In this document: one piece after another, positions 9,188 through 17,792 of the stretch
Layout: every line of letters begins with the position of its first letter
Position numbering within the stretch: the stretch's first letter is position 1
From: an uncultured Bacteroidales bacterium
GTDB taxonomy: Bacteria; Bacteroidota; Bacteroidia; Bacteroidales; FEN-979
Direction of reading: 5' to 3'
DNA length: 32,822 nt
Assembly (NCBI GenBank): GCA_903926565.1
Contig: CAIYJU010000060.1
Span: forward strand, 1 to 32,822
Program-made: the position numbers and the translations under genes
Notes under the pieces: model-generated
What the model saw: the letters and a program-made list of their open reading frames with translations, nothing else
Told to the model about the DNA's origin: nothing
Databases searched by the model: none

Positions 9188-10396
9188 TTATCCGTTGAAA
9201 TGAGCTGATTCCGGGATGCTGATGGTAAATGTACTCCCTGTCCCGACTTTACTTTCTATTGTTATGCTTCCTCCATTTTTATCAATAAACTCCTTGCACA
9301 GGATGAGACCAAGGCCGGTTCCATGTTCACCTTCAGTCCCGTAGGAAGACACACTGCAATCGATGCAAAATAGTTTCCTGACGTTATCTGCGCTAATACC
9401 AATGCCGTTGTCTGAAACACTGATTTCAACCATATTCATTGTCTTCCTGGCAGATAAACGCACCCAACCCCCTTTTCCGGTAAATTTGACCGCATTCAGC
9501 AGGATATTCCGGATGACGGTGTGCATCATGTTTTTATCGGCAAAGACACTGATTTCGGGAGGCACATCCGCTTCTACGGCAATATTCTTATTCCCTGCGA
9601 AGGTTTTAACCAGGTCCATGATCTCATCCGTAATGGAATGGAGCATGAATTGACCAGGTTTGAAATTAATCTTGCCTGTTTGGGTTTGTGACCATTCAAG
9701 CAGGTTTTGGAGCAACCTGAATGTGCTCTCGGCCGTGCTTTTAATGTTCTGAATATACTCTTTCTGTTCCCATACCGGAAAACTGTCGTATTCATCGATC
9801 AGCAAACTACTCAATCCGATAATGCCATTAAACGGGTTTTTCAGATCATGGGCGATAATCGAAAAAAATTTATCCTTTGAAGCATTGGCTGCTTTCAACT
9901 CATTTTGAGCGTGGTATAAATGGAGTTCCGTTTCCTTCCGTTCTTCAATTTCTTCAATAAGTTTCAGGTTCAGCTCCCTGAGATGCAGGTTCATCATGAA
10001 TTCGTGTTTGATAAACCTCAGGTACATCTTCAACCTGTAAACCAATTGGTTGTCATCAATAGGCTTGGTAAGATAATCAAATCCACCTGCAGCAATGCCT
10101 TTCTCAAGCAGTTTCTGCGTTGGATCATACGCTGAGATAAAGATGATGGGAATGTTAGAGGTTTTCGGCCGGTTCTTGATGAGCCGGGCTGTCTCAAATC
10201 CATCCATGCCGGGCATCATGACATCCATCAGCACCAGGTCAACCGCTCGTTCATTGATGATGCGCAGCACCTGTTCTCCTGAAGTGGCTTCAATCAGGTT
10301 GGCATCAAAATGGGCCTCTATCAATGTTCTTAAGGTGAAAATATTGTGCTCAATGTCATCTACGATCAGAATATCGGGTTTGAAATTTGCTTCCAT
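9188..10396 (-). CDS. Response regulator-histidine kinase hybrid (REC-HisKA-HATPase), copy 2
   Basis: 402 residues, the same architecture as the following gene and clearly its paralogue. The REC domain has D13-D14, phospho-acceptor D58 in LMDVMMPGMDG, and K111 in TKP. A coiled linker (130-175) precedes HisKA with H183 in an AHDLKNPF H-box, then the HATPase with an N-box RNILLNAVKFT, DNGIGI and GTGLGL. It is cytoplasmic. It starts six bases after the CheB-CheR gene and ends five bases before copy 1, so the genes should be one transcript. The pair looks like a tandem duplication that has since diverged: the receiver ends and kinase cores are similar, while the linkers differ. Confidence 0.93.
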   Translation of the reverse strand: MEANFKPDILIVDDIEHNIFTLRTLIEAHFDANLIEATSGEQVLRIINERAVDLVLMDVMMPGMDGFETARLIKNRPKTSNIPIIFISAYDPTQKLLEKGIAAGGFDYLTKPIDDNQLVYRLKMYLRFIKHEFMMNLHLRELNLKLIEEIEERKETELHLYHAQNELKAANASKDKFFSIIAHDLKNPFNGIIGLSSLLIDEYDSFPVWEQKEYIQNIKSTAESTFRLLQNLLEWSQTQTGKINFKPGQFMLHSITDEIMDLVKTFAGNKNIAVEADVPPEISVFADKNMMHTVIRNILLNAVKFTGKGGWVRLSARKTMNMVEISVSDNGIGISADNVRKLFCIDCSVSSYGTEGEHGTGLGLILCKEFIDKNGGSITIESKVGTGSTFTISIPESAHFNG

Positions 10397-10402
10397 GGGT
10401 AA

Positions 10403-12091
10403 TCAGATTATTTTTTTAAATACTTTATTTTGCTTGTCAAAAGCCTGGAATCCAATTGGATATGATACTATACTTTCACTTTCGCCCAATACAAGAAACC
10501 CATTCATATCGAGTGAGCGGAAAAAAAGGTCAAGCACTGCATTTTGCAGCGTCTGATCAAAATAGATCAGCACATTGCGGCACAGTACCAGGTGAAATTC
10601 ATTGAACACCCCTTTGTTCAGCAGGCTATGCTGAAAGTACAATATCCGGTCTTTTAAATATGGTTTCACGCTGGCATATCCGTCCCTGATAGAAAAATAG
10701 TTTTCGAAATCTGCCGATCCGCCTGCTGTCTTGTAGTTTTCCCGGCTGTTCTCGATCATTTCAACTGAGTAGATGCCATTCTGGGCCTCCTCCACAACAT
10801 AGGGGTTGATGTCGGAGGCATAAATCTGCGACTTGTGCAGAATTCCCAATTCGTCGAGCATAATGGCAAGTGTAACGGCTTCCTGCCCGGTTGAACATCC
10901 GGCACTCCATATTTTGATATGCGGGAATGAGTCGAGATAGGTCAGTACTTTTTTCCGGACGGCTAAGAATGTCAATGGATTTCTAAAAAAGTCGGTAACG
11001 TTTATTGAACATTCAAGAAAAAGGTTTTCGAAGAGGTCGCGGTCCTGCATCACAAATTCTTCAAACCGCCTGAATGAATAGATGTGATTGTCGGCCATCA
11101 CCCTGGCAATGCGGCGGGTGGCGCTTTGCACATTGTAGTGGCGGTAATCATAGCCATAATGTTCATGAAGTCCCTGGAAGAACCGTTTCAACTCCACCTC
11201 TCCGATTTCAGGCGTTTGAGGTTCAATGATTCGTGCAAGGTATGCGATAAGTTCAGGGAGTGGGAACTTATAGTCGACCAGCCCTGTTTTCCATGCATTA
11301 AGCGGCAGATCCCGGGCATCGCAGTCCTGCGGGTCTTCGATAATCGTGGTTGCGCCCGACTCTTTCAGCAAAGGCAATGCCTTGCTTCCGTCATCGCCAT
11401 ACCCGCAAAGCATGACGGCAATCAGGCCATCTTTATATTCACGGGCAAGCGATTCGAAGGTAACCTGTATCGAGGGGCGTGCAAAGTTCATTTTAGCATC
11501 GGCAGAGAGCCGTATCTTCTTGTTTTCGACAACCAGGTGGTGTGCGGGAGGTGCAATGTAAACGCATCTTGGTTTAACAGGCGTATTATTGACCAGGTGA
11601 ACGACCTTGTAGCCAGTGCTTCTTTCAAGGATTTCCCCAAGGTAATTCGGCTCATTTTCAAGAACATGCTGTACGATAAACACACTGATATCGCCGTCTG
11701 GCAATTTTGCCATGATCGACATGATCTTATCCAGGCTGCCTGCGGAACCACCAAGAGCAATGGCTTTTACCTTTTTCGTTTCCCTGTATTCAAGCGAATG
11801 CTGCTGCAAGATATGACAGGTGATACCCAACCTGTAAAAACATGAGCCGAGGTACCGGTGAAACACATTGATCTTTAATCTGATCTCCGGGTTGGATGCA
11901 ATAAAAGACAAGATGGCTGTAATAACATCGGCCGGCAATATCCGGGCATCAAAAAAGGTTATTTCCAGCTCTTTACCATTTCCGGGTTTCAGTGCCGAAA
12001 AAAAAGCATCCCGGTCTGCAGGTAAATGCATGTTTCCCTGCACGGAAATGTGATACGATTTGCGGGTATCGATGGTGTGTACGTTCATCAA
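10403..12091 (-). CDS. CheB-CheR fusion: protein-glutamate methylesterase and methyltransferase
   Basis: 562 residues. Residues 1-105 form an unassigned alpha/beta segment, possibly STAS-like but not certain; no receiver domain precedes CheB. CheB spans about 108-290 with a complete apparent triad: S116 in GGSAGS, H142 in the QHV motif, D234 in GYGDDG. CheR spans about 300-562, with an N-terminal helical part, the VTDFFRNP segment, the SAM-binding SAGCSTGQEA loop (395-405) and the CRNVLIYF motif near 504. The CheR loop has Q where many CheRs have E and lacks the usual following P. The enzymes would methylate and demethylate Glu side chains on a signalling protein. No MCP, CheA or CheW gene is in the window. 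The gene lies three bases after the large kinase, making that kinase or another coiled-coil protein the likely substrate (inference). Confidence 0.93.
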   Translation of the reverse strand: MMNVHTIDTRKSYHISVQGNMHLPADRDAFFSALKPGNGKELEITFFDARILPADVITAILSFIASNPEIRLKINVFHRYLGSCFYRLGITCHILQQHSLEYRETKKVKAIALGGSAGSLDKIMSIMAKLPDGDISVFIVQHVLENEPNYLGEILERSTGYKVVHLVNNTPVKPRCVYIAPPAHHLVVENKKIRLSADAKMNFARPSIQVTFESLAREYKDGLIAVMLCGYGDDGSKALPLLKESGATTIIEDPQDCDARDLPLNAWKTGLVDYKFPLPELIAYLARIIEPQTPEIGEVELKRFFQGLHEHYGYDYRHYNVQSATRRIARVMADNHIYSFRRFEEFVMQDRDLFENLFLECSINVTDFFRNPLTFLAVRKKVLTYLDSFPHIKIWSAGCSTGQEAVTLAIMLDELGILHKSQIYASDINPYVVEEAQNGIYSVEMIENSRENYKTAGGSADFENYFSIRDGYASVKPYLKDRILYFQHSLLNKGVFNEFHLVLCRNVLIYFDQTLQNAVLDLFFRSLDMNGFLVLGESESIVSYPIGFQAFDKQNKVFKKII

Positions 12092-12094
12092 GTG

Positions 12095-15000
12095 CTATTT
12101 TTTCTGGCACCATGCTTCGACCAGTCCGATCAGCATGTCATAGTCTACAGGTTTCGCAAGATAATCATCGGCACCGGCTGAAATGCATTTCTCCCGGTCC
12201 TCTTTCAATGCCTTGGCAGTAAGTGCAATCACGGGAAGGTTTTTCAACTGCTTATTTTCCCTGATCTTTCTGATGGCGGTGTACCCGTCCATCACGGGCA
12301 TCATGATATCCATCAATACCAGGTCGATTCCCTTTTCAGCCAGCATTTCCAGGGCCACCTGGCCATTCTGGGCATCAATCACCCTGGCACCATGTTCCTC
12401 CAGTGCCGTACTGAGAACAAACACGTTTTTAATATCATCGTCAACCACCATGATCGTTTTCCCGGCAAGGCGTTTGATTTTTGCATTCAGATCATAAGGG
12501 ATGGCTTGTTTTTCAGGCAAATCCTTTTGTGTCTGATGAAGGAACAGGGTTAACTCATCGAGGAGGCGGTTTTCGGAATGTACCGTTTTAATGATGATCC
12601 GGTCGGTATATCGCTTCAGCTCCTTTTCTTCTTCCGCTGTCAGCTGCTTTCCTGTATAGACGATAATGGGAACCTTCATCTGGTTTTCGCGTGCATATTT
12701 GCAGATGTTCATTCCGCTGCCCGATTTCAGCCCCAGGTCGATGATCACTGCATCATAAATGCCTTTGTCAAGTTCGCTGGTGGCCTCTGCCTCCGTATCC
12801 ACGCCTTTGATGCGGATGTCGTGACTTTTTATCAGGTCGGTAAGAGCCTCACGGTGATTTTCATCATCCTCCACAATCAACAGGTCCTTCGGGTTCTTCT
12901 GACTGAAATTTAAAATCCCCTGGATGGCATCATGGATCTGCTCCTGATCAACCGGTTTCTGAAGAAAATCAAGCGCTCCGAGTCGCATCAGTTCGGGGTT
13001 TTTCTCATGTCCTGAAATAATCTGAACCGGAATATGCCGCAAATCTTTAAAACTCTTCAACCGCCGCAGGAAATCGACTCCGTTCATGTCGGGGAGCACC
13101 AGATCGAGAATGATGCCATTTACCATGTATTGCTGCACCAGGCTCAATCCCTGTTCCGCAGTGGATGCATGAAGTACTTTCATGTTCATTTTGTGAATGA
13201 CCATCGCCACAATGTCGGCAAAGGTGTTGTCGTCCTCCACGATCAAAATGATTTTATCCCCCTGGATGATCGTGGTGCGGTCGTCAACATACACTTCGGT
13301 GTTTTGAATCAATGATGTAACAGGTGTGGAAGGATTTTCTTTTTCATGCTTTTTTGGCCTGGCATATTCGGCATCTTCACCCCCCAGCGGAACCAGCACC
13401 CCCGGTAACAGCAAAATAAATTCGCTGCCCTTATCCGGCTCACTGCTCATGGTAATTTCTCCCTGAAGCAATGTAGTCAGTTTTTGCGAAATGGTAAGTC
13501 CCAGTCCGGTACCTCCGTATTCACGGGAAATGGAACTGTCAACCTGTTGAAAAGCATCAAAGATCAGTTTGTGTTTTTCCGGTGCGATGCCAATTCCCGT
13601 ATCCCTGACACTTATTCTGATGGGCCGTTCCCTGGGCCCATCCTCGTCAACTTTGATGGTCACTCTGCCCGATTTCGTGAATTTCAGGGCATTTGCAATA
13701 AAGTTTCGCAGAATCTGGGAAACTTTGTCCTTGTCGGTCGTAATCCTGGTTTCAAGGTTGTTTTCGACGACAAGATCCAGACCTTTGTTTTTTGCGGTAG
13801 AGGCAAAGAAATGTGTAAGTTCATTCACCAGCGTCTCTGCAGAGAACTCACTGATGCTCAAAGTTGTTTTCCCTGCATCAATTTTCGAAATATCGAGGAT
13901 GTCGTTGATCAGCCGGAGCAGTTCCTCTCCTGCAGAATGTACGACCCAGGAGCGTTTGATATCATCTTCGCTGAAATTGCCACGTTCGTTCTTCTGCATC
14001 ATTTTGGAAAGGAGGATGATGGAATTGAGCGGGGTGCGCAATTCGTGCGACATGGTGGCAAGGAAATCACTTTTATATTTGTTCGACATTTCGAGGTCGC
14101 CCGCTTTGATGTCGAGGTCCTCCTTTGCCTGTTTGAGCTGGTCGTTCCCGCGCCTGAGCTCTTCAGTTTGCTGCATGAGTTGCTGCTGCTGTTCTTCAAG
14201 CTGGGCATTGGTTTGCTGCAACTCTTCCGATTGCTGCTGAAGTTGTTGCTGCTGTTCTTCAAGCTGGGAGTTGCTTTGCTGCAATTCCTCTGACTGCTGC
14301 CTGATCTGTTGCTGCTGCTCCTCCAGGCGGGCATTCGACTCCTGCACCTGCAAGGTCTTTTCTTCTGCTTCGCGCTGTGCTGCCTGCGATTTTTCAAGTA
14401 ACTGCTCAATCTTCTGACGCTGAATGGCCAGGTATATTCCTGATGCTACAATCTGGTTCGACTCATCCAGAAATTTCGCCTGGATGGGTGAAAATGGCGT
14501 AAGCGAAGCAACCTCCACAACTCCCAGCAGTTCATCTTCATAAACAAGCGGATAAGTATAGGTGTTAAAAGGCAGGTTCTGCCCGGTTCCGGTGCTGATT
14601 GGAGCATCCTCTTTGGGCACGGTTCTCAGGAAGATGGCACTTTTTTCGAGGGCAACCTGGCCTACCACTCCCTGACCATGGTCATAGGCGTTGGAGAGGT
14701 GGTCGCGTTCAGTAAAAGCAAAGGAACCGGCAAGCTTCAGCCTTTTTTTCTCCTGATCATTCAGGTATATAACCCCGCGACCGGCTTCGACATACCGGCT
14801 GATGAAGCTGATGGAACCGGAAACGATCTGATCAAGGCCGATATCGCCCGAAAGTTCACCGCTGAGCTTGTTTAACCCATCTTTAAGCCAGTTCTGTTCA
14901 CGGTTATGCTTCTCGTTTTTCTCAAGGTTCTGGCTCATGCTGTTGATCGACTTCGAAACAAGGTCATTCGCTCCCTTCACCTCCAGCCGCCTTTCAAAAT

Positions 15001-15937
15001 TTCCCTGCGAAATCTCCTCTGTCACCGTTCCGAGGTCACTTAAGGTACGGGTCATTTTTGCAAGAGAATTCCCCAGCTGATCGTTTTCTGACTGAGGAAT
15101 GATCTCTACTGAAAAATCGCCGCCGGCAATGCATTCTGCCTTGTTTGCAACCCCAAGCAATGTTTGTTGCAGCACTTTAATGGAATTGAAAATCCCCTTT
15201 GTTTCAGTCGGAAATCTGACACCCAGGTCACCTTCAGTAATTTTCCTGGTCATCTCCCTGATAACAGTTGGCTCTCCGCCAACCATTGAGTAAACAAACC
15301 AGAGAATGGAAACAAAAACGATGATTCCGAAGATAAAGAGAATAATAATGAATATAATGACAGCTGACTTTAGAGAGGAAACCGACTCATTTGCCTGATT
15401 CTGTTCAATTTCAATAAGATCATTTTTTTCCCGGGCAAAGCGAATAAGCAAATCTTCAAGCTTTTTCGAACAATCCTGCGTTTTTTGCTGCAACTCCTCA
15501 ATCTGCCCTGAGGCAACTTTTCCTGCTGCCGTCTGTTCAATGGATCCCAGATATTCCTTATTTATCAGGCCCTGGTATTCATAGAAATTCAATTTTACTT
15601 TTTCTATCATTTCCCTTCCGGTGGCATCTTCACTCTGTGAAAGTTCAATTAACCGTGAAAAGGTTTCATTGAATATCCTGATGTAACCCTCCTTCAGGTC
15701 CCGTTTTCTCTCGATGGAACCGGTCAGCATCATTTCCCGTTCCAATCCGGCAATGGTCTTCTGGTTGTTAATCAGCTCCCAACACGCTTTGGTTTTAACA
15801 AATTCACTGTCGAAAATCCGGTTTGCTTTTTTATCGATGGATCCAAGCAAAGTCAGAGCGTACCAGATTGCAATGGCCAGCATGAATATAAACACCGAAA
15901 AGAGAATGGAAAGCAATGATTTGATCGTAAGTTTCAT
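12095..15937 (-). CDS. Large membrane hybrid histidine kinase (HAMP-GAF-HisKA-HATPase-REC-REC-REC)
   Basis: 1280 residues. TM1 at about 8-31, a four-helix-type periplasmic sensor (32-190), TM2 at about 191-216, two or more HAMP-like units (217-340), a GAF domain (350-505), then a Gln/Glu-rich coiled coil (510-620) containing three 21-residue repeats. HisKA has H631 in SHELRTP; the HATPase has an N-box near 745-755, a DTGIGI box and GTGLGL at 810. Three receivers follow with acceptors D945 (ILDLVLP), D1067 (VIIDLGL) and D1210 (LMDIMMP). The middle receiver has KT rather than the usual KP around K1117, so it may work differently. It is the first gene of the minus-strand operon, the probable input protein for the CheB-CheR fusion and the two REC-kinases. 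It diverges from the hdr-flx operon across 329 bp. Confidence 0.95.
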   Translation of the reverse strand: MKLTIKSLLSILFSVFIFMLAIAIWYALTLLGSIDKKANRIFDSEFVKTKACWELINNQKTIAGLEREMMLTGSIERKRDLKEGYIRIFNETFSRLIELSQSEDATGREMIEKVKLNFYEYQGLINKEYLGSIEQTAAGKVASGQIEELQQKTQDCSKKLEDLLIRFAREKNDLIEIEQNQANESVSSLKSAVIIFIIILFIFGIIVFVSILWFVYSMVGGEPTVIREMTRKITEGDLGVRFPTETKGIFNSIKVLQQTLLGVANKAECIAGGDFSVEIIPQSENDQLGNSLAKMTRTLSDLGTVTEEISQGNFERRLEVKGANDLVSKSINSMSQNLEKNEKHNREQNWLKDGLNKLSGELSGDIGLDQIVSGSISFISRYVEAGRGVIYLNDQEKKRLKLAGSFAFTERDHLSNAYDHGQGVVGQVALEKSAIFLRTVPKEDAPISTGTGQNLPFNTYTYPLVYEDELLGVVEVASLTPFSPIQAKFLDESNQIVASGIYLAIQRQKIEQLLEKSQAAQREAEEKTLQVQESNARLEEQQQQIRQQSEELQQSNSQLEEQQQQLQQQSEELQQTNAQLEEQQQQLMQQTEELRRGNDQLKQAKEDLDIKAGDLEMSNKYKSDFLATMSHELRTPLNSIILLSKMMQKNERGNFSEDDIKRSWVVHSAGEELLRLINDILDISKIDAGKTTLSISEFSAETLVNELTHFFASTAKNKGLDLVVENNLETRITTDKDKVSQILRNFIANALKFTKSGRVTIKVDEDGPRERPIRISVRDTGIGIAPEKHKLIFDAFQQVDSSISREYGGTGLGLTISQKLTTLLQGEITMSSEPDKGSEFILLLPGVLVPLGGEDAEYARPKKHEKENPSTPVTSLIQNTEVYVDDRTTIIQGDKIILIVEDDNTFADIVAMVIHKMNMKVLHASTAEQGLSLVQQYMVNGIILDLVLPDMNGVDFLRRLKSFKDLRHIPVQIISGHEKNPELMRLGALDFLQKPVDQEQIHDAIQGILNFSQKNPKDLLIVEDDENHREALTDLIKSHDIRIKGVDTEAEATSELDKGIYDAVIIDLGLKSGSGMNICKYARENQMKVPIIVYTGKQLTAEEEKELKRYTDRIIIKTVHSENRLLDELTLFLHQTQKDLPEKQAIPYDLNAKIKRLAGKTIMVVDDDIKNVFVLSTALEEHGARVIDAQNGQVALEMLAEKGIDLVLMDIMMPVMDGYTAIRKIRENKQLKNLPVIALTAKALKEDREKCISAGADDYLAKPVDYDMLIGLVEAWCQKK
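14135..14323 (-). repeat. Three 63-bp repeats encoding a Gln/Glu-rich coiled coil
   Basis: Residues 539-601 of the large kinase consist of three 21-residue units (539-559, 560-580, 581-601), each starting EEQQQQ and continuing with a Q-S/T-EEL core. Twenty-one residues equal three heptads, so the repeat keeps coiled-coil phase. It connects GAF to HisKA and probably transmits the signal as a continuous helix. Confidence 0.9.
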
Positions 15938-16266
15938 GTGATATTTTATTAAAATTTATCCTCAAATATGATACAATTTATTAGATTTTCATGTAGGGAT
16001 CAGGATGATTTTGCTGTAAGGCAATCCCCTACAATAACAGATAACGTCAGGTTCACCATATCCTCAGCAGCGGGTGAAGGTTGGACCATTATGATTGCAT
16101 GTACGGGGGTGAGTAATATTGTGAAAATGCTGACTTCATCATCCATTTTTAATCCAGATAAAGTCATCTATTTATCTGATAAACAAGCATTAACAATTTA
16201 GAATATTTCCAAAAGAAACTTTTACTAATTTTGTGATGTTAAGATATTAACAATATAAACTGAACT
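15938..16266. other. Divergent intergenic region between the kinase operon and the hdr-flx operon
   Basis: 329 bp, AT-rich near both ends. It should hold the promoters of both operons. A plus-strand TAnnTTTG element is listed separately. For the minus strand, a CATATTTG at 15970-15963 is one base off the element and has no TTG 20 bp upstream. A 77-codon open frame at 15968-16201 has no family resemblance and is not called. Confidence 0.6.
16226..16233 (+). promoter_or_regulatory. Candidate -7 element of the hdr-flx operon
   Basis: TAATTTTG fits the Bacteroidota -7 consensus TAnnTTTG and lies 33 bases before the hdrC start. The matching TTG about 20 bp upstream is missing, so this is weaker than the other promoters called here. 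Confidence 0.45.
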
Positions 16267-16836
16267 ATGATAACACTTGGAACTCAGGGAAAAAACACAT
16301 TTCTGGACGACGTGAATATTAAAAGCGGTGCCAATGTGCTTGAATGTTATCAATGCGGCAAATGTGTGGGTACCTGCCCTGTGTCGCAATATATGGATTT
16401 CCCTCCCCGTGAGATCATGCAAATGATCAAGCTGGGGTTGAGAAACGAATGCTATATGGCTAATTCCCACTGGTTTTGCCTTACCTGCTCTGCCTGTTCA
16501 GGCCGCTGCCCCCGTGAAATCGATATTCCTGCAGTGATGGAAGCCGTTCGCCACCTTGCAATCAATGAAAACTATGTGAATGATTCGAAAAAGGTTAAGG
16601 AGATCCGGAAATTCCATGATATATTCCTCGATATGATCAAACGGTATGGACGAAATTATGAACTTCGCATGATGGCCGAGTTCAACATCCGTACCCGCAA
16701 CCTGTTCAAGGACATGCACCTGGCTCCCAAGGCCCTCCTCAAAGGCAAGATCCCCCTGGGCGTTAAACCACTGAAAAGCGCAAAGGCCATCAAGCGCATG
16801 TTTGCAATTGCTGAAAAACTGGAAAAGAATAAATAA
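16267..16836 (+). CDS. hdrC: Heterodisulfide reductase-like subunit C (two 4Fe-4S clusters)
   Basis: 189 residues, close to the usual HdrC length. Two ferredoxin-type motifs: C27-x2-C30-x2-C33-x3-C37 followed by P, and C71-x2-C74-x2-C77-x3-C81 followed by P. The remainder is helical. HdrC passes electrons from HdrA to the HdrB active site in the cytoplasmic HdrABC complex. It is the first gene of a seven-gene operon; hdrB follows after 11 bases. No Shine-Dalgarno precedes the ATG, as is normal in this phylum. In a bacterium the natural substrate is not expected to be the methanogen CoM-S-S-CoB; a protein or small-molecule disulfide is more likely (inference). Confidence 0.92.
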   Translation: MITLGTQGKNTFLDDVNIKSGANVLECYQCGKCVGTCPVSQYMDFPPREIMQMIKLGLRNECYMANSHWFCLTCSACSGRCPREIDIPAVMEAVRHLAINENYVNDSKKVKEIRKFHDIFLDMIKRYGRNYELRMMAEFNIRTRNLFKDMHLAPKALLKGKIPLGVKPLKSAKAIKRMFAIAEKLEKNK

Positions 16837-16847
16837 CCTGACCGAAG

Positions 16848-17792
16848 ATGAAGAAATTGACCTATTTCCCGGGTTGTTCTGCACATGGCACCAGTGAGGA
16901 GTTTGACAGTACCCTCAAATTGGTGCTTAAAACCCTGGATGTGGAACTGGAAGACATTCCCGACTGGAATTGTTGTGGCGCCACCTCTGCCCATGTGATG
17001 ACCGAAAACCTGGCTTATGCACTTCCGATGCGCAACCTGGTGCTTGCTGAAAAGCTTGAAAACACCACCATGGGGATTGCCTGTGCATCCTGCTACCAGC
17101 GCATGAAGGTAACCAAGGTACACATGGATGAAAACCCTGAACTCGCCAAACGGATCAACACCACTGTGGTTGAAGAGGGAACTTACAAGGGCACGGTTGA
17201 TGTGAAATCGATGCTGCAGTATTTTTACGAAGACATTGGCGTGGAAACCATTCGTGAAAAGGTGACCAAATCCCTTGCCGGCTTAAAAGTTGCCTGTTAT
17301 TATGGGTGTTTGCTCACCCGTCCGAAGGATATCACGAAATTCGATTCCCCTGAGTACCCGGTTTCCATGGATCAGATTTGTGAGGCATTGGGTGCAACGG
17401 CTACCGAATTTGACTATAAAACAGAGTGTTGCGGTGCATCCTTCTCTATTTCAAATACAGAAGTTGTGATCAACCTGAGTGGCCAGGTCCTGGCGATGGC
17501 CAAAGAAAGCGGGGCACACGCCATCGTGGTGGCTTGTCCGCTGTGCCAGTCAAATCTCGATATGCGGCAGCCGGATATCGAAAAACACCAGGGTGTGAAA
17601 TACGACATCCCTGTTTTTTATATCACGCAACTCATGGCCCTGGCCTTCGGATATCCTGCCGGTGAACTGAAGTTCCCCAAACACATCGTTCCTGTTGAAG
17701 GAGCTTTGGCCAATATCGGGAAGATCCTTCCAGTGCCTGAAAAAGTAAAAAAACCCATCAAAGCTGTTGAAGCAGAAAGCGAGGATAAATAA
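16848..17792 (+). CDS. hdrB: Heterodisulfide reductase-like subunit B (catalytic, CCG domains)
   Basis: 314 residues. Two complete cysteine-rich CCG motifs of the HdrB type: C10-x31-C42-C43-x35-C79-x2-C82, and C154-x39-C194-C195-x34-C230-x2-C233. In characterised HdrB each binds a non-cubane 4Fe-4S cluster where the disulfide is reduced. All ligands appear present, so the subunit should be catalytically competent. The C-terminal ~40 residues are a Lys-rich tail with little similarity to the family core. The stop codon overlaps the hdrA start by one base (TAATG), which implies translational coupling and fixed stoichiometry. The physiological disulfide substrate is unknown. Confidence 0.94.
   Translation: MKKLTYFPGCSAHGTSEEFDSTLKLVLKTLDVELEDIPDWNCCGATSAHVMTENLAYALPMRNLVLAEKLENTTMGIACASCYQRMKVTKVHMDENPELAKRINTTVVEEGTYKGTVDVKSMLQYFYEDIGVETIREKVTKSLAGLKVACYYGCLLTRPKDITKFDSPEYPVSMDQICEALGATATEFDYKTECCGASFSISNTEVVINLSGQVLAMAKESGAHAIVVACPLCQSNLDMRQPDIEKHQGVKYDIPVFYITQLMALAFGYPAGELKFPKHIVPVEGALANIGKILPVPEKVKKPIKAVEAESEDK

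Noticed and set aside
11084..11845. 253-codon plus-strand open frame
   Set aside because: Antisense to the CheB-CheR fusion, which shows catalytic residues in the other frame.
13484..14293. 269-codon plus-strand open frame
   Set aside because: Antisense to the kinase core; its Leu-rich end simply mirrors the Gln-rich coiled coil.
15968..16201. 77-codon plus-strand open frame between the two operons
   Set aside because: No recognisable domain, lies in an AT-rich divergent promoter region, and lacks supporting context.
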